DNA of 64,000 nt from Anaeramoeba flamelloides (lineage: Eukaryota > Metamonada > Anaeramoebidae): positions 12,672,501 to 12,736,500 of the forward strand of contig JANTQA010000012.1 in the NCBI GenBank assembly GCA_027625915.1, given 5' to 3'. Numbering within the stretch: position 1 is the stretch's first letter; every line of letters begins with the position of its first letter. The translations under genes were made by a program, and so were the position numbers. The notes below the pieces were generated by a model. It searched no databases and was not told the origin of the DNA. It saw only the letters and a program-made list of their open reading frames with translations. Shown piece by piece: positions 35,640 through 47,280 of the stretch.

Positions 35640-36610
35640 TAATTTTGCCCTTTTTAATAACTTCAATTAGAATAAACACTATTGGTTAATAAATGATCTT
35701 TGATCAAAAAATATTTTTAAAGATATTTAACAATTTAAGTTGGAAAATCCAATTTTCCAGGTTCTATTAATATTTTATTCAATTTAATAGTAAAAAATTT
35801 GAAAACTTTTTTGATTCTAGATAAGAGGTCATTTTATTATATTTTAAAAGTATTTTAAATATGATGAATATATTTCAAATAGGGGACCAAACATTTTGAC
35901 TATTAAAGAATTATTTGTTCTTTTAAATTGGAAAAAATATTTTTTCTTTGATTTTCCGTTAGGTTTTTTTTAATTTTTGAAATAAACTGAAAATTTTTAT
36001 AAATTTTCGGTTTATTTCAAAAAGTAAAAAAAACCTAGGACACTTTTCGTTAGGTTTTTTTTAATTTTTGGAATAAACAGAAAATTTAAATAAATTTTCG
36101 GTTTATTTCAAAAAGTAAAAAAAACCTAGGACACTTTTCGTTAGGTTTTCCAGAATTTAAAAGAATTGAATAAAATCTCTTTGATTTTTCTCTATTCTTT
36201 TGAATTCTGGAAAACCTATGCACTTAACCGCACCCTACTGCACTCTACGGACACTTTCAATATTTATCATCAGACATTTTTTTTCTGTATTTGAGTTTTT
36301 TTAGATGAGTAGAGTGTTTTCAAAACTATTAGTTATTATCTCTTCAAAAAAATATCCTAAAGTTGAGTTGAAAGAAAATTCATTGTCACATCCATTTAAA
36401 AATTTTTACCCCAAAATAGACCTTTTTTTCTCGACTAGAGACTTGTAAAAATCGTAGTACTATTAGCAACAATAAATACAACAACCTCAAGATTTTTAAG
36501 AGCTGGAATATTGATTATATTGTGAATAAGCTCAATTAACAAGGGTGAAATGATAATTGAAATTGTAGTTTTGTCTAACTTTTTTTTTTTCAATTTTATT
36601 TTTTCATACT
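35640..36610. repeat. Dispersed segment A, copy 1
   Basis: Matches 55240-56690 in order and orientation. Landmarks are AATAAACACTATTG, GATCAAAAAATATTTTT, CCAGGTTCT, the hairpin array, TTTTCAAAACTATTA, CAACAATAAATACAA and TTGTAGTTTTGTCTAACTTT. Similarity is interrupted but unmistakable over about 1 kb. It may be an old repeat or a segmental duplication. Confidence 0.65.
35960..36218. repeat. Array of three hairpin modules, 91-bp period
   Basis: Modules at 35960-36037, 36051-36128 and 36142-36218 each begin TAGGTTTT and end AAACCTA and fold into a long hairpin. They are separated by the same 13-base linker, GGACACTTTTCGT. Starts are exactly 91 bp apart. Modules 1 and 2 share their stem (GAAATAAAC...GTTTATTTC); module 3 has a different stem (CCAGAATT...AATTCTGG) but the same length and ends. 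Related modules are at 55560-56021. Confidence 0.85.
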
Positions 36611-36639
36611 AGTGATGGGCAGAACAAAAAAATATATTG

Positions 36640-36960
36640 GTAAATTTTGTTGAAATTCTATCCGGAATATTGATCGATCAAAAGGTTAGAGACCTTCAAC
36701 TAATTTTATTTGAGTTCTTCTGTTTGGAAAAAAAACAACCTAAGCCTAATATCAATTGTTCTGTGAAAAAAATATTTTGATCTAACGAAACAAGTCACGT
36801 AATTCAAAAAAATGAAATGAAAAGAAAAAACTCAAAAGATGAAAAAATGATTTTCATTTTTTACAAAAATCAAAATTATTTCCAATTTGAATAGGATTGT
36901 ATTATTGCGATTCTTTGAACTGTTTTAGCTGTGTTAAAAATTTTGAATTTTAGTTCAGAT
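36640..36960 (+). repeat. Dispersed repeat B, copy 2
   Basis: Inverse of 7290-7620: ATTGATCGATCAAAAGGTTA, AATATCAATTGTTCTGTGAA, and GATCTAACGAAACAAGTCAC correspond block by block. It directly follows segment A, as a related copy follows segment A near 57430. Confidence 0.55.
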
Positions 36961-37622
36961 AATACTTGTATTAGGAGAATAAAGGGTTGGGTTGTGGAAA
37001 GCACTATCAACTTGAAATTTAAAAATCTGACCAAGCAAAATTATCAAATTCCCGAAAATTTTAAAATTTAATAGTTCTTCTGGATCTCCAGAGATAAAGG
37101 GCACAATTCAAAAATGTTTAAACCCATACACTCCTCACAACCACTGATTTTAGATATTACTTAAAAATACAACAAAGATATATATTTACCCAATTACTTT
37201 TTAATTGCATTGAGTAATTAATATTTTGGGATTTAACGAAACTCAGTGGAACTCAATGATTTCAACATAACCCAATACTCCTCTTAATTACATGGCTATT
37301 AGTATTGAGAATTTACAAAAAAGCCAAAAAATAAAAACTAAAATTTTTGAAAAAAAACCACACTTTTTGTCCAAAAAAAGTATTTTAATCTGTGAATAAT
37401 AGATCCTAAAAACTTGTTCTAACTTTGACAATTAGCTTTTGTGTTGTGTGTTTAGAATTCGTTAGGATCCTCCGTCCTTAAATATTTGAAACATAAAAAA
37501 TTTTGAAGATATGAAGTAAATCAATTTTTTAAAAGTTGGTTTGGCAAATAAGGCCATCAATTAAAAGCCAGTATTTTTTTGAAGAAAACCAAAATTCGTT
37601 TTTGTATTAAAATTTGTTTGAC

Positions 37623-38019
37623 TCAGAAAAAGGATTGCCAAAAGGCGCTAATTTTAAAAAAAAAATTACTCGATCTTTTCTCAGATAATTTCACAAAAAC
37701 GAAAAAAATTTAAAAAAGAAAAAAAAAAAAGTAAATCGATGAGAGGTTACCCGACAAGAAAAATTAAGGAAAAAAGAAAAATAAGCAGTTTAATTCCTTT
37801 TTTTTGATTTTGGTCACTTTGGAAGCCATCGTTTGATGCTCGTTTCTTTTTTTTAATTAGTGGTGTATGATCGTTTCTTGTTTTAACTTTGGGTACACTA
37901 TTTGGTTGAAGGTAAGTGGGCTGGGGAAGATCATAGGTTGTATAGGTATTGTTTGTGTAAGCCGTGTTTGGTTGATTAAAATGATCAGTGTCTTCGTTTG
38001 ATGTTGAAGATGTGCTCAT
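37623..38019 (-). CDS. Small tail-anchored membrane protein, unknown family
   Basis: The frame from ATG 38019 encodes 90 residues if unspliced: a Ser/Thr/Asn/Pro-rich soluble part (NTYTTYDLPQPTYLQP, TPLIKKKKRASNDG) and a C-terminal hydrophobic helix (IKLLIFLFSLIFLVG) after a basic KK. The unspliced frame stops inside the helix at a GGGTAACC donor-like site. Splicing 37648-37750 (103 nt, acceptor AAAATTAG) joins exon 38019-37751 to 37647-37623 and completes the helix as FLVGAFWQSFF, total 97 residues. That architecture suits a tail-anchored protein with its N-terminus in the cytosol. I do not recognise the family. It lies in a repeat-rich area, so the call rests on composition and the fitting intron. 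Confidence 0.5.
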
Positions 38020-38089
38020 TCAAAAACAATTAATCAATTCGAGAAAAAAAAAATTAGACAAAAAATGATTCTGTTAGAGATAAAAATTT

Positions 38090-38680
38090 TTGATTTAATC
38101 TTCCTCTGTTTGGAAATATTTTGTTATTTTTGTTGAGAAAAGAATGCCTGGGTGGTTTTCTTGGATTTAATGGGTTGATCAGTAAAGTAAGGTCTTATTT
38201 TTTGGTCAAATAAAGTTGTTCTCTCATTTTAAATATATAGCTTTTTTTCATTCTCATATTTGAAATGTTTCAAAACCAAAGCAATATTTTAGAGGTGTGT
38301 TGTTATAGTTGTTGTTAGGATTGAGTTTTGGAGATTCTTTTTCAAGTCTCTATTGAAAATTTGATGATTTCATTTTCTTTTTTTTTTATTTCTCAAAAAT
38401 TTACTTTTGGTCTTTTAAAAAGTTTTTAATTTGATAAATAATTTTAAAAAGCAAATTTTGTTCAAATAAAAGACTCAAAATGAATTTAACTGAAGAGCAA
38501 ATTGACTTTATATCTCAAAAAGAATTATTTCAGATATCTAAGAATAAAAATTATTGGATGTTTCTTGAGATTGGAGAATGGGATTGTTTTCACAATAAAA
38601 CCCCTTTAATTAATATTGTGAATACCCAATAGTAAAAATTTTTATTATTATAATTTTAGTAATATTTATGATAAAAAAAT
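38090..38680. repeat. Dispersed repeat C, copy 2
   Basis: Matches 17650-17830 plus 19020-19500 (TTTGGAAATATTTTGTTATT, TTGGTCTTTTAAAAAGTTTT, CAGATATCTAAGAATAAAAA, CCCCTTTAATTAATATTGTG). It lacks the 1.2 kb present between these blocks in copy 1. Confidence 0.55.
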
Positions 38681-38712
38681 AAAATAAAATTATATAAAAA
38701 TTGTTTTACCAT

Positions 38713-39104
38713 TGTGGAAAAAAAGTTCAACATGGTTTTTAATTGGGAGCATTACTGAAAATTAAAATTAAGATCAATGAAAAAACTAGAATAAATAAAT
38801 AAATAAAGACAAAATGAAGTCTTCGCCACAATAACAGTTTTTTTAATAATATCTTTTGGTATGGGCTTTTCTTTGATTGATCAATTATTAAAAATTTGTT
38901 CAAAAAATTGACTATTTTTGAGATCTCCAAAACAACACCAACAATTTCAATATGAAATTAGATTTAAATTGTATTTGTTGGATTGATTGAAAATAATATA
39001 ATGGGTTATTATTTGAAGTTAATTGGTTTCTTCTTTTTCTGGATTTTACTTTTCATTTTTAGTAATTTTCCCAATTAAAAACCGTATTTCACTTTTTTCC
39101 AGTT
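38713..39104. mobile_element. Inverted-repeat element with TGGAAAAAAAGT ends
   Basis: The left end TGTGGAAAAAAAGTTCAACA is followed by GGTTTTTAATTGGGAGCATT. The right end, read in inverse, is CTGGAAAAAAGTGAAATAC followed by GGTTTTTAATTGGGAAAATT. It is about 390 bp with no frame for a transposase. Its subterminal motif is shared with the elements at 19752 and 57671. Confidence 0.6.
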
Positions 39105-40443
39105 TCGCTTTTTTTGTACAAAGGTTATTATTCAAGAATTTTCAGAAAGATTGAAATCTGTCAAACGATATTAGTTTTAAATTATTTGGTACTGAAGGAA
39201 ATTACAAAAGAAGATCTGTAATTAATTATTTCATTTCAATTTTAAGACATGGTTTTAATGGTTAGGATTCTTAGTTATTCTTGTGAATTAAAATGAAGTT
39301 AAAAGCTTATTTCTTTAGAGATATGATTGTTTAGACTTTATTTTAAATAATGCCATAATGATTTGATATTTAGTATGAGTTGTAATTCTAAATGTTTTTA
39401 ATTAATTTAGTAGTTTAATGGGAAAAATAGTCATTTTTTTTTTATTATATTCAATAAATTTAGCAGGTTGTTTTTATGTTGGGTTGTATTTAGTTGTTGT
39501 TGAAATTATTTTTTTTTGGAGGCTAAATTAAAGTTTTTTGGATATTTTTGGTTTGTTTGACTCGGGGCCAAAATAAAGCCTCAGAATTATCATAATAAGT
39601 ATGATTTTAAAATCAATATCTACAATTCTCCCATGATTAAATGTAAACTGGTACTATAATTTTGTTTACTAAATAAGTAAATATCAATTTCCGTTTTTAC
39701 TTTTACTTTTAAAAACAAAGATATGTATTATATTACTTTTAGTAACCCCGTTTTATCTAAAGTCATTAATATTTCACATAGTTTAATTTGATCTTAAAAA
39801 AATATACAATTTTTTTGTTGAAAAATTAAAAATAAAGTCTTTATTTTACTAATAATCAAAAATAATTAATTTATTGAAAATAAATTCAACACTAACTTTT
39901 TAATTGAATAATTATAGTAGATGGCCTTTTCTTATTTTTTTTTTTTGGTTTGGGGCCACTTTTTTTTTATGAGTTTTAACTTTCAATTATAAAACTTGAA
40001 AATTATCAAAATCATCAAGGTCATTTATTAAAAATAAATGAAATGCTTTGGTATAAATTTCAAACTATTCCCATTATCAAGTTCCTTTTAAAAATCTCAA
40101 AAAATATTAATTCTCATATTATGTCTTCTCTTAATATTCGTAAACCTCATAATTTAAACCCTTTTTTAAATAGAATAAACAAAAAGAAAAAAACACTAAT
40201 ATTTGAAGTTAATTGAGACACTTAAGAGAAATTATAATTTTATTTTGATATTAATTTTAAAATAAAAACCATTAATATAAATTTAAAATATTTGAATATA
40301 TAAGAATTTGAGATATTTATTTGATTAATTTAAATTTATACTAAATCAATGGAAAATACTTTATATTTTTTTTCATATAATCTTTCTGGTTTCAAATCTA
40401 AAATTTTTCAACTGTATTGAAAGATGTGGGGATCTTATTATTA

Positions 40444-40643
40444 TAGAACCATTTATACTTTTAAGGTATAAAGTTTCATTAAAAATAAAGGCATAAAAAA
40501 AAATTACAAATATAATTACAAAATTCAAATTCTAGTAAAATAAATTGTAAAAAAAAAAAATTTCAAATTTTGTGTCTTAATTTGAGATTTTTTTGTTCCT
40601 TAAATTTCGTTGAAAGTTTGTGCCTTAAAAGTGAAACTGGCTG
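40444..40643. mobile_element. Palindromic ~200-bp element, decayed copy
   Basis: The right half is well kept (AAATTTCGTTGAAAGTTTGT, CTTAAAAGTGAAACTGGCTG, then TA). The left half is degenerate but alignable (CTTTTAAGGTATAAAGTTTC). Same family as 47084, 48652 and 56073. Confidence 0.65.
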
Positions 40644-41139
40644 TAGTTTTTTTTTTTTTTTTATTTTTTTTTCTAATTATTAAAATTAAAAAGTGATAAA
40701 TGTTACTTTCTTTGTTTAGTTTTGTGTAAAGTAATTTTTACTTTTTATTATTTGTGATTTTTTTAAAAAGTGTGGAAATGGATTATATTATATGTAATGA
40801 AGATATTTTTTAAATTTCATCTTGCTGGTTTTGTGATCCTTTTTATAGTTGGTGTATAAATTTAGTTAAAATTAATAATAGATCGGCTATGTTAGTTTTG
40901 AATTTGTTAATGTTTCCTTTGTATTGTTAGTTAGATTTATGAAATGGTTTTTTTCTTATGGTTTCCATGTTTTTTTTTTTTCTTTTTATTTGTTTGGGTT
41001 TTTTTATTTTTTATTTTATTTTAAATTTATGTATATAGTTTTTTGAATTCATTTTTCAATCATTTGACATTAATTTTTGAAAAAAAATATTCTTTCTTTT
41101 GGCTTAGTTTAATAAATATATTCGAAAGGTAACTTTTGG

Positions 41140-41650
41140 AAATAGGCTAAGTTACTTTTCGGATAAATAATAATAAATAGGGATGGGGTTATTAATACGA
41201 TGTAATTCTTTTTTTTTATCCATTTGGGGTCAGAAGATTAAGAAAAACTATATCTTCGAAAAAATGATATGTTTGGGTTTTTTTTTCCTGGTTGATTCCA
41301 ACAAGTTTATTTGGTAAAGTGGTCTTTCTTGTTAATTATCCAAAGAGGAAAGATTTGTTTAAAAAATATATCCCCACCATGTTTATATATTGGTTTGTAC
41401 TATGGTTAATTCCAATTTTCCACTAAACATATTTTTCTCTTTTCAAATTAAAGGATAATTGTACGAAAAATTTTCAAATAATTAATGTTCAAAAACTGAA
41501 AAAATATGGATTCTACCTTGATTTGTGTTGGTCTTTTAACATTTAGAGTACATAAATCATCTTTGGATTTCAAAGTTGCAATATTTCTTGGCACTCAAAA
41601 AATCTTTTTTCAGTAATTTTTCACAATTAAAATTTTTCAAAAAAAAAATA
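41140..41650. repeat. Dispersed repeat D, copy 1
   Basis: Matches 60750-61240: AATAATAATAAATAG followed by GATGGGG, GATTCCAACAAGTTTATTTG, TTTGTACTATGGTTAATTCC, and CAGTAATTTTTCACAATTAA. Both copies can be read, in one frame, as a peptide containing LI(P/S)T(S/N)LFG; neither has a start codon. Confidence 0.5.
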
Positions 41651-42579
41651 TTTTTTTCTCTACTGTTCCAACAATGAAAATTTTCAAAAAGGGAAAAAGA
41701 CCCTACTGTTATAATTTAGACAGAAAAGAATCAATTTATATTCCCTAAATATTCAAAATATATTTTCTCAGTCACAGTCGTTGAATAAATAGGATATCTA
41801 TTTTTTTTTAAATAATTCTTAGAATTAAAAAAAAAAACAATTTTGTCTTAATATTTACACAACTTTTGTCTGTGTGTTCATTTTTTATTTATTTGTCTTA
41901 TTTTGATTATTTATTCAATTCTAAGTTATCAAAATTATAAAAGTCAAAACCCCAAGTGTTGTAATCAAATAAATATAATTTTTATAATGCATTTAACATA
42001 TTACGGACAACGTTCCCACACTTGAGGGGGGTGAGTAATTTTATTATTAATCAATTTCACTTCTCACAAAAAAAAATTCAAGTGGAAGAAATTGGACAAA
42101 AAAAAAGTTTTTTTGTCATCTTTACCTTTTCCTGTAGATGCTTTTTCTTTCTTTTTCAATAAAATCCAAAATTGAAAATAACAAAAAAAATAATTGCAAA
42201 AAATGGCTTTTGGGGATTTTCAAGTGCATTTCAAATTTGAGAACATTTCAAACTTGTAAAAGTAAATGTAAAAATATGTAGAACAGTCCAATGAAATATT
42301 GTGAGTTTAGAAAGTTGAAATGGAAATTCTAAAATATTAAAATCAAAATTTAGCATGATCTACCAAGGTAAAAATTGTTAAAATTGTTGAAATTATGAAA
42401 ATTTCACATTTTTTTTAAAAGAAAATATCCTTGTACAAATAATACTTGGAATACATAACTCTTCCAGGTGTGATTTTAGACATTATTTCACTGTTTTCAC
42501 CTAAAATTTAGTCCTTAGAAATCAGACTGAATACTGATAAATTTAAATAAATATCTAAAAATTTTTAATTCTCTTTATT

Positions 42580-43004
42580 GTTGAGAGAAAAATAGTTGGA
42601 TAGCAATTTATTTTGGGAACATTACTGAAAATGATTTTTAATTACAATCGTTTGTGAAATAACTAAAGAAAATAACAATAATCTACTTGTTAGAATAACG
42701 ATTAATGTAATTCTACTTTTTCGTTACCTTATCTCTTATAATCTAAAGCACGTTTAAAAATTATCATTTTCAGAATTAATAGTCATCTTTACTAAAACTA
42801 TGGATTTTTGTTAAAAATAGCATGATCTACTTTAGTTATCAACCATTTAAATGAGTATTCTACACACACCACAGATTAGTGAACTTGTAACACCTTTAAA
42901 CCATGGATTTATTTCAAATTTACCAAGTTATCAATAGGATTTGATTTTCAATTTTACTAATATTCCCAATTAAAAATGGTGTCAAACATTTTTCTCTCAA
43001 CAGT
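42580..43004. mobile_element. Inverted-repeat element, ACTGTTGAGAG family, copy 2
   Basis: Aligns with 19752-20210 along nearly its full length (AATAACGATTAATGTAATTC, CACACACCACAGATTA, AACTTGTAACACCTTTAAAC). Ends TTGTTGAGAGAAAAAT and ATTTTTCTCTCAACAGT. A block corresponding to CACAGAAAATGGTTG is missing near both ends. Confidence 0.75.
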
Positions 43005-44069
43005 TAAATTTTTAATATTTTTTTACACATGTTATGAAGAAAGGATTCTATTGATTTAAATATCAAAAAAAAAATTTAAAATTGGGTTGACTTTATAAGG
43101 ATTCTTTCTCTTTAGTAGTTTGAAAAGTTAAGCTCCTAGATTTCAAAAATGGAAATTGATCTAAAAATTTTGTTCAATAAAGTTGAATTTACCAGTAGAA
43201 TAAAACCTTGAAACCCAAGAAATTGTTACTTAAAATTTGTCTTTGTCTTATTGTTATAAAAGGTAATTTTAATTTTTTTGTTAAAGACAAACATTTTATC
43301 AATAAAATTTAAAACAAAATTCACTTCATTTTTGATCTTTCTTTTACAAATTTGATTTTTCAAAGAATCAGATAATAAATTGGGATCTCTCTATTTATTT
43401 ATTTGGTATTCCATTATATGTGTTTCTTCTCTATCAGATATGTCAAGAATCCATAATGAGAATCAATATTTCTAAATTGAAAAAAAGATAATTAGCCGAA
43501 CTTTTATCCTATTTTAATTTCAATAAATAACAGTTTAAAGGGGTTTCTGAAAGATGGTGTGGATTTAAGAATAAGATCCAACTAGTCTCAAGAAGATAAA
43601 AATCTTTCTTTTTTTCATTTTGAAAGATAAGGTCGAAAATTTTAGAAACAAACTGATTTTGAGATTTTTTATATTTATAAACTTTAATTTATTTCTAAGA
43701 ACAGAATATTGTCTCTCTTGAAAAAACTCAAAAGATCGAAGTTTCCAAAATATTTTTTTGAAAAATATCGAAATCTTCTTAATTAATTAACATAAAGAAG
43801 AAAAAAGGAACTTGATTTTGAGGAATTTGGATGTTAAATAAACCATTGATCTCTTCTCGACTTGTGATTTCTGATGAAAACTTTTACCTTTTATGATTGA
43901 AGGAAAAAAGTCTTTTCTACTTTTAATTTAGGACTTTGTTCAACCCAGAACAAACCTGTTTATTATTTTTGAAAGTGTTTTTGAAGCAATTTTCATTCAA
44001 TTTATTTATTAATTTTTGAAAACCATTTTACTTTCATTTTTTTTACACTTTGCATAAAATTTTATTATA

Positions 44070-45362
44070 ATGAGCATTAGAAATAAAGCACTTTTAAAAA
44101 TCATCATTTTAGGTGACTCTGGGTAAGTTACAGACTTCTTTTTTTTCCTTCCTTTTTAAAAATTTTTACGTAATCACCACTAAATAAAAACAAACAAATC
44201 CCTTCTTAAAAAAAAAATAAAAAAAAAACCTTTTCTTCGTTTAGTGTTGGTAAAACATCCCTCATGAATCGTTATGTTAAAAACAAATTTACAAACCAAT
44301 ACAAAGGTACAACCGTTTTTTTTCCTTCTTGACCCTTTTTTTTTTTAATTCTTTTTTTTTTTTTTTTTTTTGTTTGGATTCTTTTCTTTTTTTTTTTTTT
44401 TTATCCAAATAAATTTTTTAACAATTTAATTTTTTTTGATTTCTTCTTTTAAATTTTTGGGTTTCGATGTAGAATTTTTTTTTCGCAACGAACCATGTTT
44501 TACAACATCCAATTTTTTCCTTTTTTCCGATTATTTTTTTTTTTTTTTTTTTATTGTGTTTATTGATAACAACTCAACTAAAATCGTTTTTTTTTTATTT
44601 TATTTAATTTTTTACTTTCACTAAAAAGCAACAATTGGTGCCGATTTTCTTTCCAAAGAAATCACAATTGACGACAGATCTGTAACGATGCAAATTTGGG
44701 ATACTGCAGGACAAGAAAGATTCCAAAGTTTAGGTGTATCTTTTTACAGAGGAGCAGATTGTTGTGTTCTTGTTTATGACACCAACAGTCCACAAACATT
44801 TGAAAATCTTGAATCTTGGAGAGACGAAGTAAATTTCCTTTAATTTTTTTCTTTATTTCTTTTTTTTTTTTCTTTCTTTATATTTTGTAATTTTTCTTTT
44901 CGGATTCCAAAAAAAGTTTTGGGAAAAAGAACCTTTTAAAAATTATCTTAAAGGAAAAATTAGAAAGTAGAAGATTTTTTGAAATAACTTGTGTCGAATC
45001 GTTTTTCACAATTTTTTTTTTTTTTTTTTTTTTTTTTTCTAATTTCACCGTAGTTTTTAATTCAAAGCTCACCACAAGATCCAGAAAAATTCCCATTTGT
45101 TGTTATTGGTAACAAAATCGATATGGGAGAACCAGCCGTTTCACAAAAAACTGTCCACACATGGTGTCAATCCAAAGGAAACATCCCATTCTTCTTCACT
45201 AGTGCTAAAGAATCCCAAAATGTAACTGAAGCCTTTACCGCCATTGCACAAAACGCACTTAAAGAAGAAAAGACTTATAATTATTATGGTGGAGATATTG
45301 TTATCCCAGACGAAGACGAAGATGAAGAAGAAGAAGAAAGACAACAAGGTGGTTGCTGTTAA
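44070..45362 (+). CDS. Rab7-like small GTPase, four exons
   Basis: Rab7 directs late-endosome, lysosome and phagosome traffic. Exons 44070-44122, 44245-44306, 44629-44828 and 45054-45362 join in frame to 207 residues, the same length as human Rab7. Motifs: P-loop GDSGVGKT (15-22), switch I region with [10 protein letters not shown], switch [22 protein letters not shown] (from 62, catalytic Gln67), NKID (125-128), TSAK (154-157). ADCCVLVYD and WRDEFLIQSSP-DPE-FPFVV are diagnostic Rab7 stretches. The C-terminus ends GGCC, a double-Cys geranylgeranylation site. Odd point: the hypervariable tail carries an acidic run ([10 protein letters not shown]) not usual in Rab7. Introns are 122, 322 and 225 nt, GT-AG. 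Confidence 0.97.
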
Positions 45363-46530
45363 ATGGATTTTTTATTAAAGACAAAAAAGATTAATTTTTT
45401 GTTAATTTTGCTCATTTTGCCTTTCCCACTTTTAATTTTATTTAATTTTACAAAACTTATGATACTGGATCATTGAGTTTTTTTATTTTTTTTTGTTCTC
45501 GACTTTATTTTACAGAACACACAAAGAAAAAAAAAATAATATTAATTAATTTTTCTTCATATATAAAACAAGTTCAACATAATACTTTTTTTATTTTGTT
45601 TTTTGAATTTTTTATCTTTTTTTTTGATTTTTTTTTTTTTAGTTTTGGATTTTTTTTCTTGTTTATTTTTGTTTGTTTATTTAACAAATACCTTTCTTTT
45701 AAAACTTAACTAATAACCAAAATAACTCACTATAATAATTAATTTAGATCATCTACTCAAATCTTTGTATCTCTGAAAATTTTCCAAACCTATATGATTT
45801 GATTAATAAAACCAATTAATTTGATTAAAAAATGAATATTGCTCTGAAAAAATTAGATTTCCTGCAAAAAAACTTGGTAATAAATGAAAAAAGTTAAAAA
45901 CTTTTATTTTTCTTTTCTCAAAGTCTTGGTATAAAAAGCTATCATAATGAAACCCGATCTGAACCACTTTATTTGTAATTTGATATTTCTCCTAATTAGT
46001 CTATTGATTGTTAAAATAATGCAAAAAACAAATATTAGAAAAGAAATTATTATAATAATAATTAGGCACTAATACAAAATGTTTTAAAAGTAACAAAAAA
46101 GTATTAAAATTATTTTGAATCTTTTTGAAATTTATTTTTTTAAAAAAAAATACTTTGAGGAGAAGCCATTTTAAACAAACGAGTATTTTTTTAAATTTTT
46201 TTGAAGTTTTCCATTTTAAAAAAGTGATAACATTTTTTGGAATATAATCTTTTTGAAAAAGCTTGGTTTTAAAACAACAAGTAGTCAAGATTTAAATGTG
46301 TGGGCAAAAGTTGGGGGTATGTACAAAAGTACACATTTTTAAAAAAACAACTTGTGAAATAAACATAAAACTTTATAAAAAATTTTTTTATTCTGATAAT
46401 CTCAAAATAAAAAAAAAATTACTTTTTTAAAATTGTTATGGGTTAATATAAAGAATAAATTTTGAATTAAATTTTGAATTAATTTCTGTATTGGATTCAA
46501 ATTTATTTAGAGAAAAATTGTAAGAAATTA

Positions 46531-46730
46531 TAACCGCGGCGAACTTGTCAGATTTGTACACTATAACAGTGCGATCGCATTTAAAACTGCACTATAATTG
46601 AATCATATTGTATCGAAAATGTTGTGACGGGGGAGATGTATGTAGGGTTCTTTGTGTTTAATATCCCACTTTAACAAAATTGGTCAACACGCCAGATGTT
46701 TCAAAGCATATTTTTATACGCCCCTAATAA
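46531..46730. other. G+C-richer island of unknown nature
   Basis: By hand count about 37% G+C over 200 bases in DNA that is otherwise near a quarter or less. It starts with ACCGCGGCGAACTTGTCAG and includes the palindrome TGCGATCGCA inside a possible stem (CAGTGC/GCACT). No reading frame with ATG fits. Non-coding RNA genes often stand out this way in A+T-rich genomes, but I recognise no family. Confidence 0.35.
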
Positions 46731-47083
46731 TTATAGAAAAAAAATAGTTTAAAATTGTTTATCTTTTTTAATTTTTTTTCAATTCTTATTGTTAGGAAAT
46801 TAAAAAAATAAAAAAATTAAAGATTTTTTGTGTATTATTCAATATTTTACTTTTAAAATTTAAAATGGTCATTTATTTGTCTAAGGGTGTAAACAATAAA
46901 AGAAAATTTTTGGTATAATCTATAATATTCCTGTTTTATCAAAACATGTGTTTTCACCTGGAAACCTATTACAATAGAATGTTGAAATTAATTACAAAGG
47001 TGGGTAGGGTTAAAAAGTATATAAAGTTACACCCATTAAAACACAGTGATCTTTATTATAACCCAATTAGAAAGATAACACCA

Positions 47084-47280
47084 CAGTCGGTTCCACTTTT
47101 AAGGTGCAAACTTTCAACGTAATTTAAGACAGAATAAAAATCTCAAATTATGGCAAAAAATTCAGATTTTAATAAAAATAAATTGTAAAAATTAAAATTA
47201 CAAATTTTGTGCCTTAATTTAGGATTTTTTTCTACCTTAAATTTCGTTGAAAGTTTGTACCTTAAAACTGAAACTGGCTG
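47084..47280. mobile_element. Palindromic ~200-bp element, copy 2
   Basis: Starts CAGTCGGTTCCACTTTTAAG and ends in the near reverse complement (CTTAAAACTGAAACTGGCTG). The two halves pair nearly end to end. TA follows on the right; the left flank reads CA. Confidence 0.8.

Larger units (their letters stand above)
34999..37622. other. Intergenic, 2.6 kb, with hairpin array
   Basis: Contains repeat A copy 1 with the hairpin array (35960-36218) and repeat B copy 2 (36640-36960). The first exon of the folate-receptor-like gene should lie near its start. No other gene supported. Confidence 0.65.
38020..44069. other. Intergenic, 6 kb, repeat-rich
   Basis: Upstream of Rab7. It holds repeat C copy 2 (38090-38680), an inverted-repeat element (38713-39104), a decayed palindromic element (40444-40643), repeat D copy 1 (41140-41650) and an inverted-repeat element (42580-43004). 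The last kilobase before Rab7 shows nothing distinctive. Confidence 0.7.
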
